From CALAED01 sp036555725 (lineage in GTDB: Bacteria > Actinomycetota > Actinomycetes > Streptosporangiales > Streptosporangiaceae), in the NCBI GenBank assembly GCA_036555725.1, contig DATBKU010000115.1, forward strand, positions 1 through 64,000: a DNA stretch of 64,000 nucleotides, in the 5' to 3' direction. Position numbers and translations under genes: made by a program. The number at the start of each line of letters is the position of its first letter. The stretch's first letter is position 1. Positions 52,978-61,389 of the stretch are shown in pieces. The notes under the pieces are model-generated. The model did not search any database. It was not told the DNA's origin and worked only from the letters and a program-made list of their open reading frames with translations.

Positions 52978-53979
52978 GTGCGGCGCTGGTATGCGGCACT
53001 TGCGGGAACGGCGTTTCTGATCGCCGCGTGCGGCGGCGGAGGCGGCAGCGGCACCGGCGGAGGCGGCGGAACGCCGACGATCCGCATGGGCTGGGGCATC
53101 CCCGAGGAAGAGATCAAGTACGTCATGCAGGCGGACCCGCAGGTCGCGCCCAACCTGAACAAGTGCTACAAGATCGAGTGGCACCAGTTCGCCGGCACGC
53201 CCCCGGGCGTCCAGGGGCTCGCCGCCGGGACCCTCGACGGCGCCACCGTCGGCGGGCTGTCGGTGGCCAATGGCCTGGACAAGGGCGCGGACATCGTCAT
53301 CACCGGTGAGTTCATCGAGGAACGCACGGGCTACTTCTCCACGCCGTACATGGTTCCGAACGCGATCAAGTCGCCGGTGGAGCTCCGCGGCAAGACCGTG
53401 TCGACCGTCGCCGTCTCCGCGTCCACCGACTACATCCAGGACGACTACATCAAGGAGAAGGCGGGGCTGACGGCGAACAAGGACTACAAGAAGGTCGAGG
53501 TACCGTTCGGCCAGCAGGTCGAGGGCATCCAGGCCGACCGGTTCGTGATGGGCACCTACCCGCAGCCGTTCTACACGCAGCTGGCGGCGAAGGGCGGGTA
53601 CCACCCGCTGTTCCGGATCACGGACGTGATCAACCCGTTCGTGCAGCTGCTGCAGGGGTTCCGCCGGCAGTACGTCAAGGAGCACCCCGAGGCGGTGAAG
53701 TGCTTCATGGAGGACTACGCGACCGTCGCCAAGTACATCGCCGACCCGGCCAACCGTGACGTGGTGATCGCGGCGAGCAGCAAGGCCACCAAGATGCCGG
53801 TGCCGCTGCTGAAGACCTATCTGCTCACCAAGAACGACTACTACCGGCCCGTCGGCGGCGCGATCAACGTCGCGGCGGTGCAGCGGCAGTGGGACTTCTA
53901 CCAGGCACGCGGCGCCTTCACCAAGAAGCTGAAGGTCCAGGACCATCTGGTCGACGTATCGATCACGGGCAATGGCTGA
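52978..53979 (+). CDS. ABC transporter substrate-binding lipoprotein (NitT/TauT/SsuA-like)
   Basis: A 333-aa periplasmic-type binding protein. The signal peptide ends at LIAAC, so it is a lipoprotein, followed by a Gly/Ser/Thr linker. The mature part is a class II binding fold of the nitrate/sulfonate/taurine type (GTPPGVQGLAAGTLDGATVGGLS, ELRGKTVSTVAVSASTDY, FGQQVEGIQADRFVMGTYPQPF in outline). GTG 52978 is fixed by AGGAG 6 nt upstream. Its gene overlaps the ATPase gene by 8 nt. The ligand is not identifiable; sulfonates, nitrate, thiamine precursors and similar compounds are all handled by this family. Confidence 0.88.
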   Translation: MRRWYAALAGTAFLIAACGGGGGSGTGGGGGTPTIRMGWGIPEEEIKYVMQADPQVAPNLNKCYKIEWHQFAGTPPGVQGLAAGTLDGATVGGLSVANGLDKGADIVITGEFIEERTGYFSTPYMVPNAIKSPVELRGKTVSTVAVSASTDYIQDDYIKEKAGLTANKDYKKVEVPFGQQVEGIQADRFVMGTYPQPFYTQLAAKGGYHPLFRITDVINPFVQLLQGFRRQYVKEHPEAVKCFMEDYATVAKYIADPANRDVVIAASSKATKMPVPLLKTYLLTKNDYYRPVGGAINVAAVQRQWDFYQARGAFTKKLKVQDHLVDVSITGNG

Positions 53980-54796
53980 GGTCGGGCAGACGCACACCAC
54001 AACGGCTTCCGCGTCCTTGGCCGGCAGGGTTCCCAAGCTGCAGGCCGAGGACGTCGGGAAGGTGTTCACCCGGCGGGGCCGCGATCCGGTGCCGGCGCTG
54101 CGGTCGGTCGACCTGGCCGCCCGGCCCGGCGAGTTCGTGTCCATCCTCGGCCCGTCGGGCTGCGGGAAGTCGACGTTCCTTTACATCGCGGCGGGCTTTG
54201 TGGCGGCGTCGCACGGCGTGGTGCGCTACGACGGCGTGCCGGTGCGGCGTCCCGGGCCGGAACGGGGCGTCGTCTTCCAGGAGTTCGCGTTGTTCCCGTG
54301 GAAGACCGTGCTGGGCAACGTGACGTACGGCCTCGCGCGCCTGGGGCTGGGAAGGGCCGACCGCGCCGACCGCGCCCGCCACTACCTGGAGATGGTCAAT
54401 CTCGGCGGCGTCGAGAAGCTGTACCCGAAGGAGCTGTCGGGCGGCATGAAACAGCGGGTCGCGCTGGCCCGGACGCTGGCCACCGATCCCGATGTATTGC
54501 TGATGGACGAGCCGTTCGGGGCGCTGGACGCGCAGACGCGCGCGGTGCTGCAGGTCGAGCTGACCGGCATCTGGCAGCGCACCCGCAAGACGGTGCTGTT
54601 TGTGACGCATTCGGTCGAGGAGGCCATTTACCTGTCCGACCGGATCTACGTGTTCTCGCCCCGTCCGGCCCGGGTCAGGGCGGTCATCGACGTCGAGCTG
54701 GACCGCCCGCGTGATCGGGAGCGGATGCTGGCCGACCCGGGCTACCCGCTGCTGCACCGCCGGATCTGGGACCTGCTGCGCGATGACACGTCCTGA
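53972..54796 (+). CDS. ABC transporter ATP-binding protein (TauB/SsuB-like)
   Basis: A 274-aa ATPase: Walker A LGPSGCGKST near residue 65, Q-loop VFQEFALFPW, signature LSGGMKQRVALAR, Walker B VLLMDEPFGALD and switch His in VTHSVEEA. A 20-aa extension precedes the usual N-terminus. The pattern is that of nitrate/sulfonate/taurine importers. Its ATG overlaps the binding-protein gene and its end overlaps the first permease gene by 14 nt, so the four genes are one operon. Confidence 0.93.
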   Translation: MAEVGQTHTTTASASLAGRVPKLQAEDVGKVFTRRGRDPVPALRSVDLAARPGEFVSILGPSGCGKSTFLYIAAGFVAASHGVVRYDGVPVRRPGPERGVVFQEFALFPWKTVLGNVTYGLARLGLGRADRADRARHYLEMVNLGGVEKLYPKELSGGMKQRVALARTLATDPDVLLMDEPFGALDAQTRAVLQVELTGIWQRTRKTVLFVTHSVEEAIYLSDRIYVFSPRPARVRAVIDVELDRPRDRERMLADPGYPLLHRRIWDLLRDDTS

Positions 54797-55592
54797 CCGA
54801 TCCGCGATCCGGGCCGCGATCCGGGCCGTCGCCGCCCTCGCCGCCGGCGTCGCCGCCCCGGCCGCCGGGGTCGCCGCACTGCTGCTGGCATGGGAACTGG
54901 CGCCGCGGCTCGGGCTGGTCCGGGCCGCCAGTGTGCCGCCGTTCTCCCGGGTGTTCGCCGAAGCCGGCACTGTGCTGGCCGACCCGGCGTTCCGCGCCGA
55001 GGTGGGCGGATCGGCGCTGCGCTGGGCCCTGGGTTTCGCGGCCGCGCTGGGCATCGGCGTGCCGCTCGGCCTGGTCATGGCGCGGTCCCGGTTCGTCCGG
55101 CACGCCGTGGAGCCGGTGCTGACCATGAGCTACCCGGTGCCCAAGGTGGCGCTCATCCTCATCCTGGTGCTGCTGTTCGGGATCGGCACCCTGGCCCGCG
55201 TAATCATCGTCGTGCTCGCCTGCCTGATCCCGATCGTGATCTCCAGCTTCCACGGCGCGGACGCGGTCGAACCCCGCCTCATCTGGTCGGCGCGCGGCCT
55301 CGGCACGTCCCGCCTCGGCACGCTGTTCCGGGTCGTGCTGCCCGCGGCGCTGCCTTCCGTGCTCTCCGGGGTACGGCTGGCGATCGGCGTGTCGATCTTC
55401 GCCTTGATGGCGGCCGAACTGATGATCCGCCAATCCGGCGTCGGCGCCTACCTGTTCACCTACTACGACCTCGGCGACTCGCCGCGGGTCTGGGCGACGG
55501 CGGCGCTGATCGCCACCGCCGGGTTCCTGCTCGACGCGGCCTACGTACGCGGGGTCAAGTTCGGCCTGCGGTGGCTGGCGGGCGAAATCTGA
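54783..55592 (+). CDS. ABC transporter permease (TauC/SsuC-like), first copy
   Basis: A 269-aa BPD-type permease with six predicted helices (about 18-38, 75-95, 100-125, 135-155, 190-212 and 240-260). The EAA-type loop motif ARGLGTSRLGTLFRVVLPAALPSVLSG is present in outline at about 170-195. A second, different permease follows with overlapping stop/start (TGATG). Two permeases in one NitT/TauT operon are less common than a homodimer and imply a heterodimeric channel. Confidence 0.9.
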   Translation: MTRPDRSAIRAAIRAVAALAAGVAAPAAGVAALLLAWELAPRLGLVRAASVPPFSRVFAEAGTVLADPAFRAEVGGSALRWALGFAAALGIGVPLGLVMARSRFVRHAVEPVLTMSYPVPKVALILILVLLFGIGTLARVIIVVLACLIPIVISSFHGADAVEPRLIWSARGLGTSRLGTLFRVVLPAALPSVLSGVRLAIGVSIFALMAAELMIRQSGVGAYLFTYYDLGDSPRVWATAALIATAGFLLDAAYVRGVKFGLRWLAGEI

Positions 55593-56428
55593 TGGCCCGG
55601 CCCACCCCCACCATCCCGGCCACCACCCCCGCCCCCGGCGCCTCGACCCCCCGCGCCTCGGTCGGCGGCGCCGTAACGTGGCTGGCGGTCCGTACCTACC
55701 CGGTACTGCTGGTGCTGGCCGTATGGCAGGTGGTGGCCCACTCCGGGGCGGTCACCGCCTTCACGCTGCCCGCCCCCCGGCAGGTGTGGGATCAGGCGGT
55801 CCTCGGCTGGCGCAGCGGCACCCTGATCGACGCGACCACGATCACGCTCGTCCGCATCCTCGGCTCCTTCGCCCTGGCTCTCGCCGTGGGCGTGCCGCTC
55901 GGCCTGCTGATGGGACGGGTCCGGCCGGTCCGCCGCATGGCCCGCCCCATCGTCTCGTTCTTCTTCCCCACCCCCAAGGTGGCCATCTACCCGGCGCTGG
56001 TGATCCTCTTCGGCCTCGGCACCGCCTCCAAGGTCGCCATGGGCTTCGCCGAGGCCCTCTTCCCGATCCTGCTGGCCACCACCGCCGCCGCCTCGCAGGT
56101 CGAACCGCGCATGATCTGGTCCGCCGCCGGCCTCGGCACCTCCCGCCCCGGCATCCTGCTGCGAATCGTGCTGCCCGCCGCTCTCCCCGCCATCTTGACC
56201 GGCGCCCGCATCGGCCTGGTCGGCGCCATCACCGGCGTCTTCGTCGCCGAACTCATCGTCGCCGCCGACGGCCTCGGCCACACCATGGCCATCGGTTACC
56301 GCACCCTCGCCACCGCCGACATGTACCTCACCGTCGTCGCCATCTCCGCCATCGGCTTCACCCTCGACCGCCTCATCCTGGCCACCCGCGCCCGCCTCCT
56401 CCGCTGGACCCCCGAAGCCGAGCGCTAG
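55592..56428 (+). CDS. ABC transporter permease (TauC/SsuC-like), second copy
   Basis: A 278-aa BPD-type permease with a Pro/Thr/Ala-rich 28-aa N-terminus and six helices. The EAA loop reads AAGLGTSRPGILLRIVLPAALPAILTG in outline (about 180-205). It shares the SYPVPKVA/FFPTPKVA-type segment with the first permease. The ATG lies in a TGATG overlap. Its stop overlaps the stop of the convergent glycosidase gene by 4 nt, so no terminator separates them. Confidence 0.9.
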   Translation: MARPTPTIPATTPAPGASTPRASVGGAVTWLAVRTYPVLLVLAVWQVVAHSGAVTAFTLPAPRQVWDQAVLGWRSGTLIDATTITLVRILGSFALALAVGVPLGLLMGRVRPVRRMARPIVSFFFPTPKVAIYPALVILFGLGTASKVAMGFAEALFPILLATTAAASQVEPRMIWSAAGLGTSRPGILLRIVLPAALPAILTGARIGLVGAITGVFVAELIVAADGLGHTMAIGYRTLATADMYLTVVAISAIGFTLDRLILATRARLLRWTPEAER

Positions 56429-57981
56429 CCGGCGGGGCGGGCGTTGAAGGTTTCGATGCCTAGGAGGGGCTTGATGACGCGGCGGACGTCGCCTTGCACG
56501 AAGTAGCGGCGGACGGCGTCGTGCTGCAGGGCGTTGCCGAGGGCGCCCATGATCATGCCCTGGTCGAGCGACAGGTAACGGTCGGCGATCCGGCCGCTGC
56601 GTACGGCGATGGCGTCCTTGAAGCCACCCCGGCCGTACGCGCCGGGGAAGTTGGCGCGCAGCCGCGCCAGGTTGCGCAGCGCCTCGTCCGGCGCGAACGG
56701 CAGCGCGAGGAAGGAGGCATGCGGCGTCACGACCCCGTCGCCGTACGACGCGGGCGGCGGCTGACCGGCCCGGCAGTCGCCGAAGCCGAGGTCGGCGTTG
56801 GTCCCTTCGAGGTCGGACGGGTAGCCGCCCGGATCCATGCCCATCAGGTCGACGCCCCAGGCCGAGTAGCCGCCGGTCGGGTTGCTCGCCGGCGAGAAGC
56901 CCCAATAGCCGTACTTGGCGTCGGTCAGCCCGTGCAGGATCTGGCCCCGGACGTACGTCGGGTGGTTGACGCCCCAGCTGCGCGGCCCCCAGGTCTCCTC
57001 GGGGACGAACAGGTCGGGCATGAGTGCCTCGAACATGTCGCCGCCCCACGTCGGCACGAACTGCAGGCCCTGGTAGCGGTAGGCGCCCTCGAAGACCGGC
57101 ACCCCGAGGTAGGAGGTCTGGTAGCCGACCGGCTGCTGCTCCAGCCAGTCCCAGTCGCAGGTCGGCGGGAAGGTCCGGTTCGGCGCGAAGTACTGCGCGC
57201 GCGGCAGTTGCCCGCGGGCGATGCCGATATAGGAGACGATACGGGGCTCGGTGTTGAGGATGTCGTAGCGGTTGCAGGTGTACCAGACGTCGGGCCCGCG
57301 GCCTCGGTAGTTGCCCTTGATCGAGCAGCCGGCCGGCTCGGTGTCCCAGAACCCGCCGTGGATGAGCCCCGCCGGTACGTCCGGCCCGCGCGCCTGGGGA
57401 TCGTAGAGGAAGCCGAAGTCCATCGGCGCGAGCAGGGCGCGGGCCTGCGTGCGCAGCCGCGGCTCGGCGTTGCCGACGACCATGAGCGCGGCGGCGAACC
57501 AGCCGTTGTCGACGCTGGACAGGAACGGCGTGATCGGGCTGTTGTCCGGCGGCATGGCGTGCAGGACGGCCCCGGTCTTCGGGTCGTACCAGTTGTAGAA
57601 CATGCCCGATGCCGGGTGCCGGCCGACGCGGCTCATTGTGTGCAGCGTCGTGGCCATCCGGTCGTACGCCTCAGCGCGGCCGATGATGCCCAGGTCACGG
57701 GCCACCACGGTGCTCCACAGGTAGGCGCCGATGTTCGTCGGGGACGTGTAGCCGCCGCGGGTCGCCGGGTCGAGGTCCCCGGCGATGTTGTCGTCGGGGA
57801 GGCCGGTCGCGTCGTCGACCATGGCGATGAACGAGCGCCACGTGTCCTGGCCGTACGCCAAGAGCGTGGCGCGCTGCCGTCCGTCGGGAGCCGTGCTGGA
57901 AGAGGCGGCCGCGGGCGGGGCGGTCAGACAGAGTGCCGCGACCACGGCGGCCGTGACGCTGAGGAGTCTGCGCATCGGCAT
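56425..57981 (-). CDS. Secreted glucoamylase-like glycosidase (GH144/PF10091 type)
   Basis: A 518-aa secreted protein. The signal peptide ends in PPAAAS near residue 27. The rest is an (alpha/alpha)6-type fold seen in the glycoamylase/GH144 family: TSPTNIGAYLWSTVVARDLG, SSVDNGWFAAALMVV, GTSWGGDMFEA-like VPTWGGDMFEALMP, WGVNH and GYSAWGVD. Family members hydrolyse beta-1,2-glucans or related glucans. The specific substrate is not visible. The gene lies 9 bp after a GH30 enzyme on the same strand, so the two probably form an operon for glucan breakdown. Its stop overlaps the second ABC permease. Confidence 0.85.
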   Translation of the reverse strand: MPMRRLLSVTAAVVAALCLTAPPAAASSSTAPDGRQRATLLAYGQDTWRSFIAMVDDATGLPDDNIAGDLDPATRGGYTSPTNIGAYLWSTVVARDLGIIGRAEAYDRMATTLHTMSRVGRHPASGMFYNWYDPKTGAVLHAMPPDNSPITPFLSSVDNGWFAAALMVVGNAEPRLRTQARALLAPMDFGFLYDPQARGPDVPAGLIHGGFWDTEPAGCSIKGNYRGRGPDVWYTCNRYDILNTEPRIVSYIGIARGQLPRAQYFAPNRTFPPTCDWDWLEQQPVGYQTSYLGVPVFEGAYRYQGLQFVPTWGGDMFEALMPDLFVPEETWGPRSWGVNHPTYVRGQILHGLTDAKYGYWGFSPASNPTGGYSAWGVDLMGMDPGGYPSDLEGTNADLGFGDCRAGQPPPASYGDGVVTPHASFLALPFAPDEALRNLARLRANFPGAYGRGGFKDAIAVRSGRIADRYLSLDQGMIMGALGNALQHDAVRRYFVQGDVRRVIKPLLGIETFNARPAG

Positions 57982-57990
57982 GTCCCTGCG

Positions 57991-59457
57991 TTAGCGGAGC
58001 GTGAACGTGACGACGGCGCCGGCCGGAAGCTCGTACGAGAACGCCGTGCCACCCTTCCGTACGGTGAACTTCTGCGAGCCGGTGCCCCAGTCGTCGTTGA
58101 CCGCGATCACCGCGATCGAGCCGTCCGGGTTGCGGAACGCGACGTCGGCGATGGTCCCCGCGGTCGTCGAGTCGATCCGTACGGCGCCCGGACGGACGAA
58201 CGTGGTGGCGTGCCCGAGCACGTAGTAGTCGGCGGTACGCGTCACCGTGCCGGCGGCCGGGTCGATGGTGACCACGCCGAAGCAGGTGCCGCAGCCGCCG
58301 TTGTGCGGGCCGCCGGACGGGTCGAGTGCGAGGTTCCAAGTGATCACGGTCTTGGCCCAGTTCCGCATCGCGCCGACCGTGAGGTTCGCCGTCTGCCAGT
58401 GCAGGGTGTCGGGGAAGGTGGTGGCCGGGTTCTGCGACACGCTGCCCGAGCATTCGGTGAAGTAGATGTCCTTGCGCGGGTAGGCGTCGTGCATCGGCGC
58501 CTGCCGGGAGGGGTCGCCGAAGTAGCAGTGGTACGCCGTACCGGCGAAGGACCGGCCGGCGGCGTTCATCACGGACATGGCGTACTCGGGGTCGGCCGGG
58601 TCGTCGGGCGGACCGACGTCGTTGGGGTGCAGCGCCCAGTTGTGGTCGTACGCCAGGATCTTGGTGTGCCGGCCCGCGGCGTGCAGCCGGTCGGCGACCA
58701 GCCCGGCCAGCCGTGCCTCCTCGTTCGGCCGCAGGTCCATGCCGGGGTAGCCGCTCGGATTCCGGTTCTGCGGCTCGTTCTGCAGCGTGATCGCGTCGAT
58801 CGGCACGCCCGCCTTCTCGTACGCCCGGATGAAGCGCACGAAGTACTCCGCGTACGCCTTGTACACCCGGTCGTCGTCACGGAACCGGCCGCCGACCAGC
58901 GAGTCGTTCGTCTTCATCCACGCGGGCGGGCTCCACGGCGTGGCCATCACCTTCAGCGCCGGGTTGAGCGCCCGGGCCTGGCGCAGCAGCGGCAGGATCG
59001 CCGCCCGGTCGTGGTCGATCGAGAAGTGCCGCAGCCGGTAGTCGCTCTGGCCGGCGGGCATGTCGTCGTACGTGTAGTGGTCGCCGGCGACGAAGTCGGA
59101 GGCGCCCATCGGCTGGCGGAGATAGCTCAGCCCCAGCCCATGCTTCGGGTCGAACAGGTCTCGCATCACCGCGTCGCGCCGCGGCGACCGCATGAGCAGG
59201 TACGCCGACGAGTCGGTGATCGACGCGCCGAACCCGGCCACCGTCTGGTACGACTTCGACGGGTCGATCGTGATCGCCGGAGCGCTCGCGTCGGCCTTCT
59301 GAACCAGGTCAGTCCGGTCGGACAGCAGGTTGACCTGGTCCCCGGTCGTCAGCCACGCCCGCACCGCCGGGCCGTGGCCCCCCGCGTTCGCCGGCGCCGC
59401 CACCCCCGCCAGCAGGATCGCCAGCACCGCCACCTGTACGCCGCGTCCGAACCTCAT
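57991..59457 (-). CDS. Secreted GH30 family glycosidase
   Basis: A 488-aa secreted enzyme of the GH30 clan (glucosylceramidase/beta-glucosidase/endo-beta-1,6-glucanase-like). A signal peptide ends near residue 25 (APANAGG). The fold shows YQTVAGFGASITDSSAYLL, LRQPMGASDF, MATPWSPPAWMKTN, the acid/base in TLQNEPQN (Glu near 228) and the nucleophile in YFTECSGS (Glu near 335), then a C-terminal beta domain. GGGAGAGG lies before the ATG at 59457. Probably transcribed together with the glucoamylase-like gene 9 bp downstream. Confidence 0.93.
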   Translation of the reverse strand: MRFGRGVQVAVLAILLAGVAAPANAGGHGPAVRAWLTTGDQVNLLSDRTDLVQKADASAPAITIDPSKSYQTVAGFGASITDSSAYLLMRSPRRDAVMRDLFDPKHGLGLSYLRQPMGASDFVAGDHYTYDDMPAGQSDYRLRHFSIDHDRAAILPLLRQARALNPALKVMATPWSPPAWMKTNDSLVGGRFRDDDRVYKAYAEYFVRFIRAYEKAGVPIDAITLQNEPQNRNPSGYPGMDLRPNEEARLAGLVADRLHAAGRHTKILAYDHNWALHPNDVGPPDDPADPEYAMSVMNAAGRSFAGTAYHCYFGDPSRQAPMHDAYPRKDIYFTECSGSVSQNPATTFPDTLHWQTANLTVGAMRNWAKTVITWNLALDPSGGPHNGGCGTCFGVVTIDPAAGTVTRTADYYVLGHATTFVRPGAVRIDSTTAGTIADVAFRNPDGSIAVIAVNDDWGTGSQKFTVRKGGTAFSYELPAGAVVTFTLR

Positions 59458-59688
59458 GCCCTCTCCCAGACCCTTGCCGGACGGAGATCGACATCTCCCA
59501 GCAAACCACGTCCCACCCCATCCGCCGACCCCTGTCACCCCGCGGAAATAGACCAAGACGGACTCGGCGACAACGGAGCGTGTGTCTGATTCGTCCTATA
59601 GGCAGGCACCGAAACCCGCCCACACGTGCCGGCCGGACCGACCGGCCCCACCGCAGTGGGGCCCCCTTGTGGGAGAAGGGGTGCGAGC

Positions 59689-60048
59689 ATGCCAGAGCCA
59701 TCGACTCCGAATCCCCGATCCGCGGCACAGAGCGACGCCGCCGTGCTGCTGGCGACCCTGCTCGCCCGCCACCCTGATCTGCCCGCACTGCATTGGTCGC
59801 TGACGACGCCGGGGAACCGGCTGATCGGCACCAGCCTGAGCGACGAGCCCTCCCTGCAGCGCGCCGAGACCCGGGCGTGGGCCCGGGCCGTCGGGGTGGA
59901 GATGAGCGAAGACCAGTCGTGCGACACGACGTACCTGTGGGGGCAGCGCCTCATGCAGGGCGTACGGCTCATCCTGCACACGATGATCATCGTCCGGCCG
60001 GACGAGGACAGCGAGCGGATCTTGGCCCGCATCCTCGGCGACTCATAG
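59689..60048 (+). CDS. Small conserved protein of unknown function
   Basis: A 119-aa soluble protein that I do not recognise as a named family. Notable phrases are ALHWSLTTPGNRLIGTSLSDEPS, ARAVGVEMSEDQ and a strand LILHTMIIVRPDED. The opening AVLLATLLARHPDLPALHW reads like an ORF of 'antirepressor/BTAD-less' actinobacterial small proteins whose role is unknown. GAGAAGGGG precedes the ATG at 59689. It diverges from the GH30 gene; the 231-bp gap contains a GGCCCCAC/GTGGGGCC hairpin (59644-59663) of unclear use. Confidence 0.7.
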   Translation: MPEPSTPNPRSAAQSDAAVLLATLLARHPDLPALHWSLTTPGNRLIGTSLSDEPSLQRAETRAWARAVGVEMSEDQSCDTTYLWGQRLMQGVRLILHTMIIVRPDEDSERILARILGDS

Positions 60049-60106
60049 CCTCGGTACGCGCGGCGGCCACCGAAAGCCGGGGCCGTGGACCAGTGACGGA
60101 GGACCC

Positions 60107-60682
60107 ATGTACGCCATGCAGTACGAGATCACCCTGCCTGCCGACTACGACATGAAGATCATCCGACATCGGGTCGAGACGCGCGGCCATCTGCTCGACG
60201 ACTTCGCCGGCCTCGGGCTCAAGGCGTACCTCATCCGCGAGCAGTCGCCGGTCAACCAGTACGCGCCGTTCTACCTGTGGTCCTCGGTCGGCGGCATGAA
60301 CCGGTTCCTGTGGGGCGGCGGCGGGTTCGGCGGCATCGTGCGCGACTTCGGACGTCCGGCCGTACGGCACTGGACCGGCGTCGCGTTCGAGCCGGGGCCG
60401 GCGTGGTCGGCGGCGACGGTCCGGACGGCGACGCGACGCACCGAGCCGATCGCGGCCGACGCCGACCCCGAGACCGTCGTCCGGCAGGCCCTCGCCGAGC
60501 TGCGGGAACACGCCCGTACGCCCGGCGTGCACTCGGCCGCCCTGGCCGTCGACCCAATGCACTGGGAACAGGTCCGGTTTACGCTCTGGGCCGACGACGC
60601 GGAGGCCGACGACGGGATCCGGTACCAGGTCCTGCACCTGTCCACGCCCGAGCTGGACGACCTGAAGGCCGGGCAGTGGTGA
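60107..60682 (+). CDS. DUF4865 family protein
   Basis: A 191-aa protein of the DUF4865 family (dimeric alpha-beta-barrel-like). It starts with MQYEITLPADYDMKIIRHRV and contains LGLKAYLIRE, PFYLWSSVGGMNRFLWGGGGF and RHWTGV, all characteristic of the family. Some members occur near LysR/TetR regulators and oxidoreductases; function unknown. GGAGG lies 4 nt before the ATG at 60107 (13 nt before 60116). It stands alone on the plus strand. Confidence 0.85.
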   Translation: MYAMQYEITLPADYDMKIIRHRVETRGHLLDDFAGLGLKAYLIREQSPVNQYAPFYLWSSVGGMNRFLWGGGGFGGIVRDFGRPAVRHWTGVAFEPGPAWSAATVRTATRRTEPIAADADPETVVRQALAELREHARTPGVHSAALAVDPMHWEQVRFTLWADDAEADDGIRYQVLHLSTPELDDLKAGQW

Positions 60683-60792
60683 CCGTGACCTTGCGCTGAC
60701 CAAACCCCATACGACTACGTACGGCGATCGGACCAATCCGTGCGGCAGGCGGCTCCGAACACCCGCTGAGCCACCTACCCAAGGAGAAGGCC

Positions 60793-61191
60793 ATGAGTAC
60801 GGAAGTCAGCGCGCCAACGTCACTGAACCGGCTGGTCGGTGGGGTGTTCGGAGCCGTCTACCTGGCGGTCGGCCTGGTCGGGTTCGCCATCACCAATGGT
60901 GTCGGGTTCGCGGACCACCACGGGAAGACCCTGATCTTCTTCGAGCTCAACCCGCTCCACAACCTCGTGCACATCGCCGTCGGGCTGCTGCTCGGCCTGG
61001 CCGCCCTGCGCGGCCTCAAGGAGTCGACCACCGTGAACACCCTGGTCGGCGGGGTGTACCTGCTCGTCGGCATCGTCGGCCTGGTCATCAGCAGCAGTGG
61101 CCTGGACATCCTCGCCCTCAACCACCCCGACAACCTGCTCCACCTGGCGAGCGCCGGTGTGCTGCTCGCCACGGGCCTGAGCCGCCGCTAG
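60793..61191 (+). CDS. DUF4383 domain membrane protein
   Basis: A 132-aa integral membrane protein with four helices (about 12-32, 50-70, 82-102 and 108-128). The conserved loop has FFELNPLHNLVHIAVGLLLGLAA after helix 1 and NHPDNLLHLASAG before helix 4, with two NxLHL-like motifs whose His could bind metal or haem; this is inference. GGAG lies 8 nt before the ATG (AAGGAGAAGGCC). Common in actinobacteria, function unknown. Confidence 0.9.
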   Translation: MSTEVSAPTSLNRLVGGVFGAVYLAVGLVGFAITNGVGFADHHGKTLIFFELNPLHNLVHIAVGLLLGLAALRGLKESTTVNTLVGGVYLLVGIVGLVISSSGLDILALNHPDNLLHLASAGVLLATGLSRR

Positions 61192-61389
61192 CGGTACGGC
61201 CCGTACGTCCCTGGCGCGGCGCGCCCCGCCGTACGAACGCGGCGGCGGGCGCGCCGCGATGCCGCCCTCGGGCCGGTTATGTCTCGCGGCGCGCCAGACG
61301 GAACCTCGCGCCCCCCTCTGTGGAAGTGCGCCGGCCCGCGGCGACGGTACGTCGCGGCGAACCGGCACCCACGTGAGGAAGGGACGCCA

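Noticed and set aside
56494..59589. A long open frame of about 1000 codons on the plus strand across the two glycosidase genes
   Set aside because: It is the antisense shadow of the GH144-like and GH30 genes. Those have signal peptides, catalytic motifs and ribosome-binding sites; the shadow is Arg/Val/Gly-rich with no domain.
59641..59665. GC-rich hairpin (GGCCCCAC/GTGGGGCC) as a terminator
   Set aside because: It lies between divergent genes, just before the start of the 119-aa gene, and has no T-run, so a terminator role is not supported.
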